Assembly: GCA_049324315.1 (NCBI GenBank)
Contig: JBMOKU010000026.1
Location: forward strand, 40,696-104,695
Length of the DNA stretch: 64,000 nt
Origin: JBMOKU01 sp049324315
GTDB lineage: Bacteria; Bacillota; Clostridia; Peptostreptococcales; Thermotaleaceae
Direction: 5' to 3'
The translations under genes were made by a program, and so were the position numbers. The notes under the pieces are model-generated. The model saw nothing but the letters and a program-made list of their open reading frames with translations. It had not been told where the DNA came from and made no database searches. Positions 16,795-25,126 of the stretch are shown here, piece by piece. Every line of letters begins with the position of its first letter. Position 1 is the first letter of the stretch.

Positions 16795-17535
16795 TTAAAG
16801 CTTTCTACTTTTTTCAACACTTGAAGACTCGTGCTGTTTCAGGATATCCTTATACTCAATCAGGCCAATTTCACAGCCGGGGCCAATCTCAATATTATCC
16901 CCCCGTACAACCTTTGCTTTGACATATTCAAGATAGATATCATCGCCTTCAATACTATCCGTTACAAGCTGTCCAAGATAAAAATCCTCCGGCACATAAA
17001 AGAACTTAATCATTTTCTTGAAGAAAATATCCGTACCTCGCCTGATACTGATCCTTTCTCCTCCAATTTCCTTAACATGACATTTAGAATGCATCTCAAC
17101 ATCAATATTCCCAGCATTCAACAGTCCACCGATTTTAAAGGGTCCCTTCACCATAAAGTTTTCTGTGTTGCATTCACCACGTATATCCAGAAAACCAAAT
17201 ATATTTGCTTTTTCTATTGAAGCACTGCCCTTAATGTTAACTTCACCGCTAATCTTAAATTCTTTTGCAATAGCATCATTACCGATATTCATGTTACCAA
17301 CAATCGTAACCTCTTCGGCTTCCAGATTTCCTTTAATATCTGCAGTCCCTGTTATCTTTCCTGTTCTTACTCTAACATTTCCCCGGATATCACACGTTCC
17401 GGTTACTTTCAAGCCGATACAGTCAATATCCCCATTGATTGTCTCTTCACCGATTATTTTTACATTATTGTAAACACCGCCTGCTGCAGTTCCATCTCCG
17501 ATTAGATTTAAATTTTGTCTTTTTTTATTTTCCAT
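16795..17535 (-). CDS. Bactofilin-like polymer-forming protein (YhbF/BacF type)
   Basis: This 247-residue protein has many short beta-strand repeats built around Gly (INGDIDCIGLKVTGTCDIRGNVRV...), the right-handed beta-helix that lets bactofilins self-assemble into filaments. There is no membrane segment. ATG 17535 is chosen because GGAGG is 9 nt upstream; TTG and GTG codons just before it are too close. It is third in an operon bactofilin - yhbD - bactofilin, the content of Bacillus subtilis yhbDEF, where the bactofilins are linked to flagellar motility. It is a clear paralogue of the protein at 18195. Confidence 0.9.
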   Translation of the reverse strand: MENKKRQNLNLIGDGTAAGGVYNNVKIIGEETINGDIDCIGLKVTGTCDIRGNVRVRTGKITGTADIKGNLEAEEVTIVGNMNIGNDAIAKEFKISGEVNIKGSASIEKANIFGFLDIRGECNTENFMVKGPFKIGGLLNAGNIDVEMHSKCHVKEIGGERISIRRGTDIFFKKMIKFFYVPEDFYLGQLVTDSIEGDDIYLEYVKAKVVRGDNIEIGPGCEIGLIEYKDILKQHESSSVEKSRKL

Positions 17536-17550
17536 CACCAATTTCCTCCC

Positions 17551-18180
17551 CTACAAGGCGCCCATCTTAATTTTCAGTTCTTCTATACAGCCTGCCAAAC
17601 TAAGCCTGGTAACAACTTTTGTGCCGCTTTCGAAATAAAGCTCATTTGGAATTAATGCCAGCAAGAGGGTTGAAATCCCCATCTTTCGTATAAAAATCAC
17701 TTCACAGTGTTTTCCTTCAAATTTTTTATAATGATCAGCCATTGTTTGTAAAAGACTTTTTCCCTCTTCCAAGCTAATCTCTCCTGACTGGAGCAGTTTA
17801 TCCAATACATACACATACAGGATTTTATCAAAGGTAAAGCTGTCGGTATTCCCCATCTTTTCCTGATAAACCTCTACAGCCATTTTGGTAACAACATTGT
17901 TGTCTAAAAGCTCCTGTTTCTTCAAGATGACCCCCGCAAAATTCGGCGAGAAGATGTCCGCCAAATCATCCAACGATAAGTCGTCTTTCATATCTTTAAT
18001 CTTTGCTATCCTGGCAAGTATCTTTTCTTTAGGAAAGAAAGTCTCTTGACCTGTGAAAGTGGATCTTCTGATAAACCAGTCTTCCGGGATGAGATTCTTC
18101 CTTTTCCACCTATACAGCTGACCATACGATATTTCCGTCAACTCCAGCAGTTCCTTTTTTGATATTAGCTCTTGTTCCAT
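17551..18180 (-). CDS. yhbD: YhbD family protein with MerR-like N-terminus (DUF4004)
   Basis: This 209-residue protein has a MerR-like helix-turn-helix N-terminus (residues 1-50: SKKELLELTEISYGQLYRWKRKNLIPEDWF, shown in part), the hallmark of the YhbD family. The rest is helical with a short C-terminal domain of unknown role. It sits between two bactofilin genes with gaps of 14-15 bp. A regulatory or assembly role for the bactofilins is inferred from that constant pairing; DNA binding has not been shown here. Confidence 0.88.
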   Translation of the reverse strand: MEQELISKKELLELTEISYGQLYRWKRKNLIPEDWFIRRSTFTGQETFFPKEKILARIAKIKDMKDDLSLDDLADIFSPNFAGVILKKQELLDNNVVTKMAVEVYQEKMGNTDSFTFDKILYVYVLDKLLQSGEISLEEGKSLLQTMADHYKKFEGKHCEVIFIRKMGISTLLLALIPNELYFESGTKVVTRLSLAGCIEELKIKMGAL

Positions 18181-18194
18181 ATCGATCTCTCCCT

Positions 18195-18938
18195 CTAACG
18201 CAGTTTTTTGTTCTCAGTAACAACAGACTTATCGGACTTTTCAAAACGCCCTTTATATTCTACTAATTCAATCTCGCATCCCTTTCCTATTGTAACATTG
18301 TTTCCACGAACCACTTTAGCTTTGGTATATTCAAGATAAATCTCATCTCCTTCAATGGTTTCGCTGCAAAGCCCCACATTAATATCAAGCAAAGGAATAA
18401 TCGATTTAATAAGTTTCCTTAAAGTAAAGGAACGCCCCATATTAACCTGAATTTTTTCTCCTCCGATCTCTTTTGCCTTGCATGGCGCATATAAATGGAT
18501 ATCTATATTTCCTGCATTTAAAAGTCCCCCTATTTTAAAGGCTCCTTTGGAAATAAATACTTCTGAACTACAATCTCCTTTAATGTTAATAACGCCTGTA
18601 TTCTCAACATCCTCAGCATTAACACTGCCATTAATGCCAACTAGACCTTCACATCTGACTTCTTTAGCTGCTATGCTGCCGTCGATATTTGCCCAACCGT
18701 CGACTCTAAATCCATCGGATTGCAAGTCCCCTTTAATTTCGCCCTTTCCACTGATTTTGCCTATCTTCGTTTTAACGCTGCCTTCCACGCTTCCTACTCC
18801 ATTTATGGTAAAGTTGTTGCAGTCTACATCTCCGTTAATTTTTCCCTGTCCATCGATACAAACGTTGTTAAAAAATCCCCCTGCTGAACTGCCTATTCCT
18901 GAGATATTTAGATCAAATTTTTTCTGATTTTCCATCAT
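18195..18938 (-). CDS. Bactofilin-like polymer-forming protein (YhbE/BacE type)
   Basis: This 247-residue paralogue of the protein at 16795 has the same Gly-rich beta-helix repeats (INGDVDCNNFTINGVGSVEG, in part) and the same C-terminal ending type (EIYLEYTKAKVVRGNNV). It is the first gene of the three-gene operon. Two adjacent ATG codons (18938, 18935) both fit the GGAGG site. Two co-expressed bactofilins probably co-polymerise or form related filaments; this is inferred from B. subtilis BacE/BacF. Confidence 0.9.
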   Translation of the reverse strand: MMENQKKFDLNISGIGSSAGGFFNNVCIDGQGKINGDVDCNNFTINGVGSVEGSVKTKIGKISGKGEIKGDLQSDGFRVDGWANIDGSIAAKEVRCEGLVGINGSVNAEDVENTGVINIKGDCSSEVFISKGAFKIGGLLNAGNIDIHLYAPCKAKEIGGEKIQVNMGRSFTLRKLIKSIIPLLDINVGLCSETIEGDEIYLEYTKAKVVRGNNVTIGKGCEIELVEYKGRFEKSDKSVVTENKKLR

Positions 18939-19377
18939 TTATTCCTCCAATCATTTATTTTTTCTATACGACTTTATCTAAAATTTAGTATTTCACAACA
19001 GTGTTTCATCATGCTCTCGATTATTCGCTTTTATCATAGTGTTGGGAGAAGAAATTTAAAATAGATTATCCGCCCGCGAATAGCGATGTAACATTTAATT
19101 CTACTATATTCTTACCAAATTTCAATTTTCTTTAACAAAAGCTAAATTTTCCCCTATACTTTAATATAATCATGTAATCTTTTTCATTGTAACATAACAC
19201 TGTTACGTTGTAAAGAGTGTTAAAAAAATTCCATTTCCTTCTACTGGGAAAAGATACGGGATGAGAGGAACTGAAACTTATTTTTATTGTTAACAAACAG
19301 GTGTATACAACACGCTAAGAACAAAACAAAAAAGAAACCTCTAAAGTTTATTACTTAGAAGGCTTCTTCCGCTACCG
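18939..19377. other. Intergenic region without a gene
   Basis: This 439-bp AT-rich stretch should hold the promoter of the bactofilin operon (weak TTGTGA-16-TAAAGT near 18.97-19.0 kb, minus strand) and the terminator of the gene at 19378. No coding frame or structured RNA was recognised. Confidence 0.5.
19329..19366 (-). terminator. Terminator of the gene pair at 19378-20396
   Basis: An imperfect stem (GAAGCCTTCTAAGT against AACTTTAGAGGTTTC) leads into TTTTTTG on the minus strand, 12 bp after the stop codon. Confidence 0.65.
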
Positions 19378-19908
19378 CTATTTAATTAAGGTCATCAACG
19401 ACCGTTTATACTCAAGTTCTTCTCGCTTTTTATATAATGCATCAAGTCGTACGTGATACTGCGCTATTTTTTCTTGTTTGTTCATACAGTATTCTTCAAT
19501 AATTTCTTCATAAGCTTTCTTTGTAAAGCCTGTGAGTCCATAATAGGAATGATACAGCATGGTCTTTCCCCTGTCACCCAAAGAAATGATAAATATATAT
19601 TGGAGTCCTTGCCTGCCGTGAAGTGTCAATGCTGTTTTGAATATCTTTTCTTTCTTTTGAAATATCTCCATCAATTCTTTCTTATCATCATCTGTTTCTC
19701 TTTCTTGTCCTATCCCATTCACCAATTCATAAAATCCAAGCTCCAGCAGCTTTTGTCTCGTCTGATCATCCTGGGATCTAGTAACAGCTTCATCCACCAG
19801 TTCATTCAAAACTCTAAATTCCATGTAACGATCGCTAGTCTCGTCATTTTTCAATAGCTCAATCCATTCTTCCTTTTTATCTATTTCACTTTGAATTCGT
19901 GCTAACAC
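19378..19908 (-). CDS. Hypothetical helical protein
   Basis: This protein of about 176 residues is not recognised. It is largely helical and charged, with a coiled-coil-like start (RIQSEIDKKEEWIELLKND) and end (LDALYKKREELEYKRS), and no membrane span or Cys. GTG 19908 is the best start, with AAGGAG 9 nt upstream; a GTG at 19938 has no ribosome site. It lies 50 bp after the TPR-like gene, so the two are probably co-transcribed. Confidence 0.7.
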   Translation of the reverse strand: MLARIQSEIDKKEEWIELLKNDETSDRYMEFRVLNELVDEAVTRSQDDQTRQKLLELGFYELVNGIGQERETDDDKKELMEIFQKKEKIFKTALTLHGRQGLQYIFIISLGDRGKTMLYHSYYGLTGFTKKAYEEIIEEYCMNKQEKIAQYHVRLDALYKKREELEYKRSLMTLIK

Positions 19909-19958
19909 AATGCCACGCTCCTTAGCATCTCTCTGCACTGATCGTCTTTTGGTCTTCT

Positions 19959-20396
19959 TTACAGCCTTTCTTTATAAAGGATTTCTGCTTCACCCTCAAT
20001 GTACTGGTTTCGCCTGTCAACAAGTTTGTGGAAATATTCTTCCATGTTTTTATCCTCTAACGCAACAATTTCCCTCATATTATCAAAATTCTCCATCATC
20101 TCCATACCCATTTCCAGGTAGGCTCGGGCCATATCCAACTGGCACCAATGGAATAGTTGATCATCATCCTCTTCATACTCGTTAATGATTTTCTGATATA
20201 TATCGATGGCTTGCAGATAATCCTTTAATCCTGCATATCCAACAACATCGCCTAGATGCTTCAATGCCCAAAAGTATATTTTGGGCTCTTCTGCGGCTTG
20301 ATCCATGATTCCCTTATAGTGCTCCAATGCCTCTGAAATCATTCGATCACTCACAAGCTGCTCACCCTGTTTAAAAAGTTCTTCCCAATTTTGCAT
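19959..20396 (-). CDS. TPR-like helical protein
   Basis: This 145-residue soluble protein is built of helical hairpins spaced like tetratricopeptide repeats (LFKQGEQLVSDRMISEALEHY, in part; KHLGDVVGYAGLKDYLQAIDIY, in part). Such folds bind other proteins. GGGAGG precedes the ATG. A partner is not evident; the downstream helical protein is the simplest candidate. Specific function unknown. Confidence 0.75.
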   Translation of the reverse strand: MQNWEELFKQGEQLVSDRMISEALEHYKGIMDQAAEEPKIYFWALKHLGDVVGYAGLKDYLQAIDIYQKIINEYEEDDDQLFHWCQLDMARAYLEMGMEMMENFDNMREIVALEDKNMEEYFHKLVDRRNQYIEGEAEILYKERL

Positions 20397-20652
20397 GATT
20401 ATTTTCCTCCCTATTATTGATTATCTATATTTTATTCTATTTTCCTATTCCAATTCCTTCTATTTCGTAGTCAACTTTCTTGAATTTTAATCTCTCCATG
20501 GTTCACTTTAGATTATTGTCAACCAAGAATATTTTTCTATTTTTCGATTCGACATTTCTCGACACATCTCTTCGTTGATAATACTCGCCATTAGTTCTAT
20601 TTCCCTGTGAATCTCCCGTTAAAGACCCAATAAATTCACATCAGTAGTCTTA

Positions 20653-20681
20653 TTGTTATGTAAACCTCTTCAATTTATAAT
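20653..20681 (+). promoter_or_regulatory. SigA-type promoter of the Tad operon
   Basis: TTGTTA (20653-20658), 17 bp, TATAAT (20676-20681). Transcription would start near 20688, just before the riboswitch aptamer. Confidence 0.75.
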
Positions 20682-20713
20682 TATCCTAAGAATCAGATGA
20701 ATCAGCAAATACC

Positions 20714-20809
20714 AGTAAATCACGATAATGGCAAAACTGGTGAAAACCAGCGACGCAAAGCTACAGGGGCTAAGGTGCATACAGCACTATGCCAGCCAGT
20801 TACCGAAAG
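20714..20809 (+). promoter_or_regulatory. Cyclic di-GMP class I (GEMM-I) riboswitch
   Basis: The conserved blocks appear in order: TCACG, GGCAAA, a P2 hairpin capped by GAAA (CTGGTGAAAACCAG), GACGCAAAGC, CAGGGGCTAA, a variable arm, ATGCCAGCCAG and TTACCG. The ligand-specifying base equivalent to G20 is G, which fits c-di-GMP rather than cGAMP. P1 can be formed by GTAA before the aptamer and TTAC at 20800-20803. The same 3' strand, TTACCGAAAG, is a perfect complement of CTTTCGGTAA inside the terminator at 20841, so an antiterminator is possible. Bound ligand would then favour termination (OFF); that direction is inferred. Confidence 0.9.
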
Positions 20810-20840
20810 TTAATGGGCATTTGTTACTGTTTATTACTAC

Positions 20841-20880
20841 GTAACCCTGCCTTTCGGTAAAAGGCAGGGTTACTTTATTT
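20841..20880 (+). terminator. Riboswitch-controlled terminator before the Tad operon
   Basis: A perfect 14-bp stem, GTAACCCTGCCTTT/AAAGGCAGGGTTAC, is followed by TTTATTT. It ends 2 bp before the AGGAGGTG ribosome site of the first gene, so it decides whether the operon is transcribed. Confidence 0.9.
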
Positions 20881-20898
20881 ATAGGAGGTGAACTTTCA

Positions 20899-21255
20899 TT
20901 GAAGTTGATCAATCTCGACAATGGACAGGTTTTGGCATCACAAATCAAAGAGGCTAATACCTTTTCCCAAAGACTAAAAGGCCTTATGTTTACAAAAAAC
21001 CTTCCCGGGGATTGGGGACTTCGTATTCAACCTTGCCGTGGTATTCACACTTTTTTTATGCAGTATAACATTGATGTTTTGCATCTTGATTCTAACCAGC
21101 GGGTGGTTCTCATAGAAGAGAACATCTCTCCAGGAAAAGTGGGGAAAACAACTCCCGCTACAGTAGAAATCGTAGAACTGAACGCAGGAAAAATTCGTGA
21201 AACAGAAACAAAAATGGGACACAGTCTTTATTTTGTAGATGAACATACAACATAA
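20899..21255 (+). CDS. DUF192 family protein
   Basis: This 118-residue protein of the DUF192 family has the typical core (RLKGLMFTKNLP, GIHTFFMQYNIDVLHLD, PATVEIVELNAG). Many relatives have a signal peptide, but this one does not. The start is TTG with AGGAGGTG 8 nt upstream. It is the first gene behind the c-di-GMP riboswitch and precedes the pilin genes; DUF192 genes are found at many Tad loci, but the biochemical role is not known. Confidence 0.88.
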   Translation: MKLINLDNGQVLASQIKEANTFSQRLKGLMFTKNLPGDWGLRIQPCRGIHTFFMQYNIDVLHLDSNQRVVLIEENISPGKVGKTTPATVEIVELNAGKIRETETKMGHSLYFVDEHTT

Positions 21256-21277
21256 AAATGAAAAAGGAGTGAATCAA

Positions 21278-21448
21278 ATGTTGGATAAAATGAAAGCTTT
21301 ACTCGTTGAGGAACAAGGTCAAGGTATGACAGAATATGGTCTTGTATTAGGTATCATTGCTGTCGCTGTAGTGGCTACCTTGGCGTTATTGAGAACAGAA
21401 ATCCAGACAATCTTTACAAATGCATTAACAACCATCCAAAGCCGTTAA
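21278..21448 (+). CDS. flp1: Flp-type (type IVb) pilin 1
   Basis: This 56-residue prepilin is the building block of the Tad pilus. It has a short leader ending in Gly14, the motif G-XXXX-EY with the key Glu at mature position 5 (MTEYG), then one hydrophobic helix. The prepilin peptidase at 21758 should cut after Gly14. The start at 21278 has AAAGGAG upstream; an upstream in-frame ATG overlaps the DUF192 gene. It is 84% or so identical by eye to the next gene. Confidence 0.93.
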   Translation: MLDKMKALLVEEQGQGMTEYGLVLGIIAVAVVATLALLRTEIQTIFTNALTTIQSR

Positions 21449-21495
21449 CCCTTATTGTCTAACGAAAGTAGATAATGAAAATAGGAGGGAATCGT

Positions 21496-21666
21496 ATGTT
21501 AAATACAATGAAAGTTTTATTAACAGAAGAGCACGGTCAAGGTATGACTGAGTACGGTTTGGTTTTAGGCATTATTTCTATAGCCGTAGTAGCTACATTA
21601 GTGTTATTGAGAACAGAAATCCAGACAATCTTTACAGATGCATTAACAACCATCCAAAGTCGTTAA
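21496..21666 (+). CDS. flp2: Flp-type (type IVb) pilin 2
   Basis: This 56-residue paralogue of the preceding pilin keeps the GQGMTEYG processing region and an almost identical C-terminus (ALTTIQSR). Differences lie mainly in the leader and the middle of the helix. AGGAGGG stands 6 nt before the ATG. Both copies could form the fibre, or one could be a minor or variant subunit. A terminator follows. Confidence 0.93.
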   Translation: MLNTMKVLLTEEHGQGMTEYGLVLGIISIAVVATLVLLRTEIQTIFTDALTTIQSR

Positions 21667-21706
21667 TAATCCAGCAAATTGTCTAAGTCATCGTGCTTTT
21701 AAAGTA

Positions 21707-21734
21707 GGCTCTACAGCTAATGTAGAGCCCTTTT
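21707..21734 (+). terminator. Internal terminator after the pilin genes
   Basis: GGCTCTACA/TGTAGAGCC with a GCTAA loop is followed by CTTTTT. It separates the pilin genes from the assembly genes without a clear new promoter, so it probably works as a partial terminator that keeps pilin transcripts more abundant than machinery transcripts. Confidence 0.8.
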
Positions 21735-21757
21735 TAACAAAAGGAGGGACAGTATCC

Positions 21758-22279
21758 ATGTGGTTTGATGTAATACTCATTGCTGTTCTATTCATTTGTG
21801 TCATCACAGATTTGAAAAACAGAAAAATCTACAACAAGGTTATCTTTCCTACTCTGTTAATCGCATTTTTATCTCATTTGCTTACAGGAGGATGGGACCA
21901 ACTTCTTTCCGCAGTTGGAGGCTTTTTCCTAGGTCTTCTTTTACTTTTGATTCCTTATCTATTAGGAGGCATAGGAGCAGGAGACGTCAAGCTGTTGGCT
22001 GTGGTTGGCGCCCTAAAAGGAAGCACCTTTGTATTATATACAACTTTGTATATGGCCATTGCAGGAGGGCTGATTGGTGTACTGATCATTTCATTCCGAA
22101 AAGATACGCCTGCTAAACTCAAGGCTAGCCTTAATTATATGATAGGATTAACGCAAGGTATCGAGATGCCTTCTCCCATAACAAAGGAATTATTCTCGGG
22201 AACCTATCCTTATGGCGTGGCTATTGCAAGTGGTGCTCTATTCCATTTAATCTTTCAAGGACAGGTGATTTTATGGTAA
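21758..22279 (+). CDS. tadV: A24-family prepilin peptidase (TadV/CpaA)
   Basis: This 173-residue membrane aspartic protease removes pilin leaders. The two catalytic Asp residues are visible: D18 (VITDLKNRKIYN) and the Asp in GAGDVKLLAVVGA. Several hydrophobic spans cover most of the length. It lacks the N-methylation domain of longer PilD enzymes, as usual for TadV. Its stop overlaps the start of the next gene. Confidence 0.92.
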   Translation: MWFDVILIAVLFICVITDLKNRKIYNKVIFPTLLIAFLSHLLTGGWDQLLSAVGGFFLGLLLLLIPYLLGGIGAGDVKLLAVVGALKGSTFVLYTTLYMAIAGGLIGVLIISFRKDTPAKLKASLNYMIGLTQGIEMPSPITKELFSGTYPYGVAIASGALFHLIFQGQVILW

Positions 22280-22656
22280 AAGATGAAAAAGGTCAATCCC
22301 TTCTTGAATTCGCCCTTGTGTTGCCTATTTTGCTCCTACTGGTTTGCGGCATCTTTGACTTTGGCAGGGTATTATATACATCCATGAACCTCCATCTCAT
22401 CACACAGGAAACAGTCCGTCAGGGAGGATTTGGGAAAAACGACAGCGAGATTATATCCTTTGCACAAAATCAGTTTACACTGGGAGACCCCGCATTACTT
22501 CAGGTAGATATTTCGCCGAATGATACGATTAGAAAATCCGGAGATTATGTAACGGTGACATTAACCTATCCCGTTGAATATGCCACACCTTTGATTTCCC
22601 TACTTTTTCCGTCACCCTATCAGGTCATAACAGATTCTACCATTCGGGTAGAATAG
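22273..22656 (+). CDS. tadE: TadE-like minor pilin
   Basis: This 127-residue pseudopilin-like protein has the N-terminal signature KGQSLLEFALVLPILLLLV, a hydrophobic helix with Glu at position 5 after a putative cleavage site, then a small extracytoplasmic domain. It probably acts at the tip or initiation of the Flp fibre. It overlaps tadV by 7 bp. Confidence 0.9.
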   Translation: MVKDEKGQSLLEFALVLPILLLLVCGIFDFGRVLYTSMNLHLITQETVRQGGFGKNDSEIISFAQNQFTLGDPALLQVDISPNDTIRKSGDYVTVTLTYPVEYATPLISLLFPSPYQVITDSTIRVE

Positions 22657-22668
22657 GAGGTTCTTAGG

Positions 22669-23583
22669 ATGAATATCATTAAGTCTCTATTCAACGAAGA
22701 AAAGGGTAATGCTTTGGTTCTGGTTTCCCTGCTTCTCTCAATCCTCTTAGGCATCGGAGGTCTTGTCATTGACGGAGGCACTCTATATACAACAAAAGCC
22801 CATCTTCAAAAGGCTGCCAATGCTGCCGCCCTATCAGGTGCCCAAGAATTGACAGCAGACAGTACCGTTATAGAAGGGATTGTGAACAATGTACTGCAAT
22901 CTCACAACGAACAGGGCAGCCTTGTAAGTATGACAATTGAGCCGGAACAAAAAGTATCTGTTCATCTTCAAAAAAATATTCCACTAACCTTTATGTCACT
23001 TTTTGGATTTCAGAGTGCCCCCGTAGAAACTCGTGCTGCTGCCACCATTCTCTCTATGGGGCATGCCAGCGGTGCTGCGCCTTTGGGTATCGATGAAGCT
23101 ACTCCTTTGAATTATTTTCAAGAATATAAGTTAAAAGTAGACCAAACTGGGGTAGATACAGGAAACTTTGGCGTACTTGCTTTAGGTGGAACCGGTTCAA
23201 AAACATATGAAGAGAATTTAAAGTATGGTTATAGTGAAGAGATAAGCATTGGTGATATTATCGAGACCCAAACAGGTAATATCTCCGGAAAGACACGGAC
23301 CGTGATTCAAGAACGTATCGATGCATGTCCCTATCCCGTTGGGGATTATTCTCATCGTGACTGTTCCAGAATTCTTCTCGTCCCTGTATATAGACCCTAC
23401 AATCACAATGTAAATCAACTTATGTCAATAAAGGTCACAGGCTTCGCATACTTCTATATCACACAGCCCATGTCCAGCCATGATACTTCCATCACCGGTA
23501 TGTTCATTAAGCGGGTAGGTACTGGGATAGGCGATGTGAATAGTGCAAACAGAGGGGCATACAGTATTAAACTAGTAGAGTAG
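22669..23583 (+). CDS. tadG: TadG-like pilus assembly protein
   Basis: This 304-residue protein starts with the TadE/G-like segment (EEKGNALVLVSLLLSILLGIGGLVIDGG, given in part) followed by QKAANAAALSGAQEL. The rest is a large extracytoplasmic domain with a pair of Cys (about 223 and 234). It lacks the von Willebrand A domain found in longer TadG proteins. It probably anchors or completes the pilus outside the membrane. Confidence 0.88.
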   Translation: MNIIKSLFNEEKGNALVLVSLLLSILLGIGGLVIDGGTLYTTKAHLQKAANAAALSGAQELTADSTVIEGIVNNVLQSHNEQGSLVSMTIEPEQKVSVHLQKNIPLTFMSLFGFQSAPVETRAAATILSMGHASGAAPLGIDEATPLNYFQEYKLKVDQTGVDTGNFGVLALGGTGSKTYEENLKYGYSEEISIGDIIETQTGNISGKTRTVIQERIDACPYPVGDYSHRDCSRILLVPVYRPYNHNVNQLMSIKVTGFAYFYITQPMSSHDTSITGMFIKRVGTGIGDVNSANRGAYSIKLVE

Positions 23584-23593
23584 AGGTGAAAAG

Positions 23594-24298
23594 ATGAAAT
23601 CGAAAATCGTACTGCCTTTAGCCATCATTATGGGTCTGGTAACAACCTTTCTTTTCTATAATTACATGAAAGCAATCGATGAAAACGTCAAGCAAAACAA
23701 CAACATGGTGGATATCGTCGTCGCAAATAAGGAAATTAAGAAGAATCAGAGAATCTCCAGCGATATGCTTTCCATCATCCAAGTGCCTGAAAAAGGCGTC
23801 CATCCTAACACCATCAAAACGATATCCGAAGCAGAAGGAAAATACACAACAGCTGATATTGCTCAGGGTGAGGCCCTGGTCTCCCACCGACTTTTACACG
23901 AAAAGGAAGAAAGTCTCTTTATCTCTAGAAAAATAAAAGAAGGGTATCGGGCTGTGTCAGTAGGGGTAAACATTGTACAGTCAGTATCGAATCTTATCGA
24001 GCCTGAAGATACGGTAGATGTAATATTCAGTGAAACCTTTCAAAACGGTCAAACAACTTCTGTTTCAACACAAACGATCCTTCAAAATGTTCGGGTCCTG
24101 GCAGTAGGAAGACGTATGATTGAATCAACCCCTGGAGAAGAATACGTAGAATATACCTCAGTTACCTTGGAATTAAACCAGTGGGATGCAGTAACACTGG
24201 TCAACGCTAAAGAACGTGGAAATATTCAACTCATTTTACACAGCAGGGTGATACCCCCCAAGGAGGCGGAATCCAATGCCACAAAATCAAATCAATAA
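23594..24298 (+). CDS. cpaB: CpaB/RcpC-like pilus assembly protein with SAF domain
   Basis: This 234-residue protein has an N-terminal membrane anchor (about 5-22), then a SAF domain (DIVVANKEIKKNQRISSDML in part, about 43-105) and a beta-rich C-terminal part. Members of this family sit at the base of Flp pili. Its last 23 bp overlap the start of the next gene. Confidence 0.9.
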   Translation: MKSKIVLPLAIIMGLVTTFLFYNYMKAIDENVKQNNNMVDIVVANKEIKKNQRISSDMLSIIQVPEKGVHPNTIKTISEAEGKYTTADIAQGEALVSHRLLHEKEESLFISRKIKEGYRAVSVGVNIVQSVSNLIEPEDTVDVIFSETFQNGQTTSVSTQTILQNVRVLAVGRRMIESTPGEEYVEYTSVTLELNQWDAVTLVNAKERGNIQLILHSRVIPPKEAESNATKSNQ

Positions 24299-25121
24299 TG
24301 GAGAAATCATAAAGTCCGAAAAAGGCAAAATGATTGCCATATGCAGTGCAAAGGGTGGAGTAGGGCGAACAGTCATTGCTGTAAACCTTGCCATCGCTTT
24401 AGCGGCAAAGAATATCCGTACCCTCCTCCTTGATGGATGCTTTCAGTTTGGGGATGTAGGATTGGCCATGGATTTACAGTCCATGTTTACAATTAAAGAT
24501 GTGATGGAACAGATTGATCATATGGAAGAGGACAGCATAACCCATTATCTAAGCAGGCATGAAAGCGGTGTTCGCGTATTGCCTGCCCCCCATCGCCCTG
24601 AGTATGCTGACTTGATTACAATCCAAGGAGTTGGGAAGATTTGCAACATCCTTTTGGATCGATCAGATTATTTAATCGTCGATACCCTTCCCGGTCTAAC
24701 AGAGTCAACTCTGCACTTTGTCGATAGAGCAGACCATATTTTCCTAGTCACGGATTTAGAAATGTCTTCATTGAAGAATACCAAGCTGATGCTGGAAATA
24801 CTCCACACTTTAGAACTGGCTAATAAGGTGCAGATTATCGTAAACCGTTCTACGATGAAAAGTGTTATCCAGGTTTCCGATGTACCAAAAATTTTAGGGA
24901 CCGATGCTATACTCTATATCCCCAATCAATTTGAAATCGTGTCCAAATCCCTCAATATTGGTGTACCTTTTATAACCCATCATCGAAGGGCAGATATTAC
25001 AAAAGCCATATTGAGTATTGCCACCCAGTTTGCTGGGTCCTATGGAGATTTTGTTTATCGACCAAAAGGACGGTCCTTTGTTCATTCATTGTTTAGTAAA
25101 TTGAAAGGTCAAAAGGGGTGA
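24276..25121 (+). CDS. tadZ: TadZ/CpaE-like MinD/ParA-family ATPase
   Basis: This 281-residue protein localises the Tad machinery. The deviant Walker A reads SAKGGVGRT: the signature Lys is kept but the usual second Lys is Arg. A switch-like LIVDTLPG follows. Unlike proteobacterial TadZ it has almost no receiver-like N-terminal domain (about 17 residues). AAGGAGG lies 9 nt before the ATG, inside cpaB. ATP hydrolysis may be weak; this is inferred from the Arg. Confidence 0.88.
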   Translation: MPQNQINNGEIIKSEKGKMIAICSAKGGVGRTVIAVNLAIALAAKNIRTLLLDGCFQFGDVGLAMDLQSMFTIKDVMEQIDHMEEDSITHYLSRHESGVRVLPAPHRPEYADLITIQGVGKICNILLDRSDYLIVDTLPGLTESTLHFVDRADHIFLVTDLEMSSLKNTKLMLEILHTLELANKVQIIVNRSTMKSVIQVSDVPKILGTDAILYIPNQFEIVSKSLNIGVPFITHHRRADITKAILSIATQFAGSYGDFVYRPKGRSFVHSLFSKLKGQKG

Positions 25122-25126
25122 ACAGA

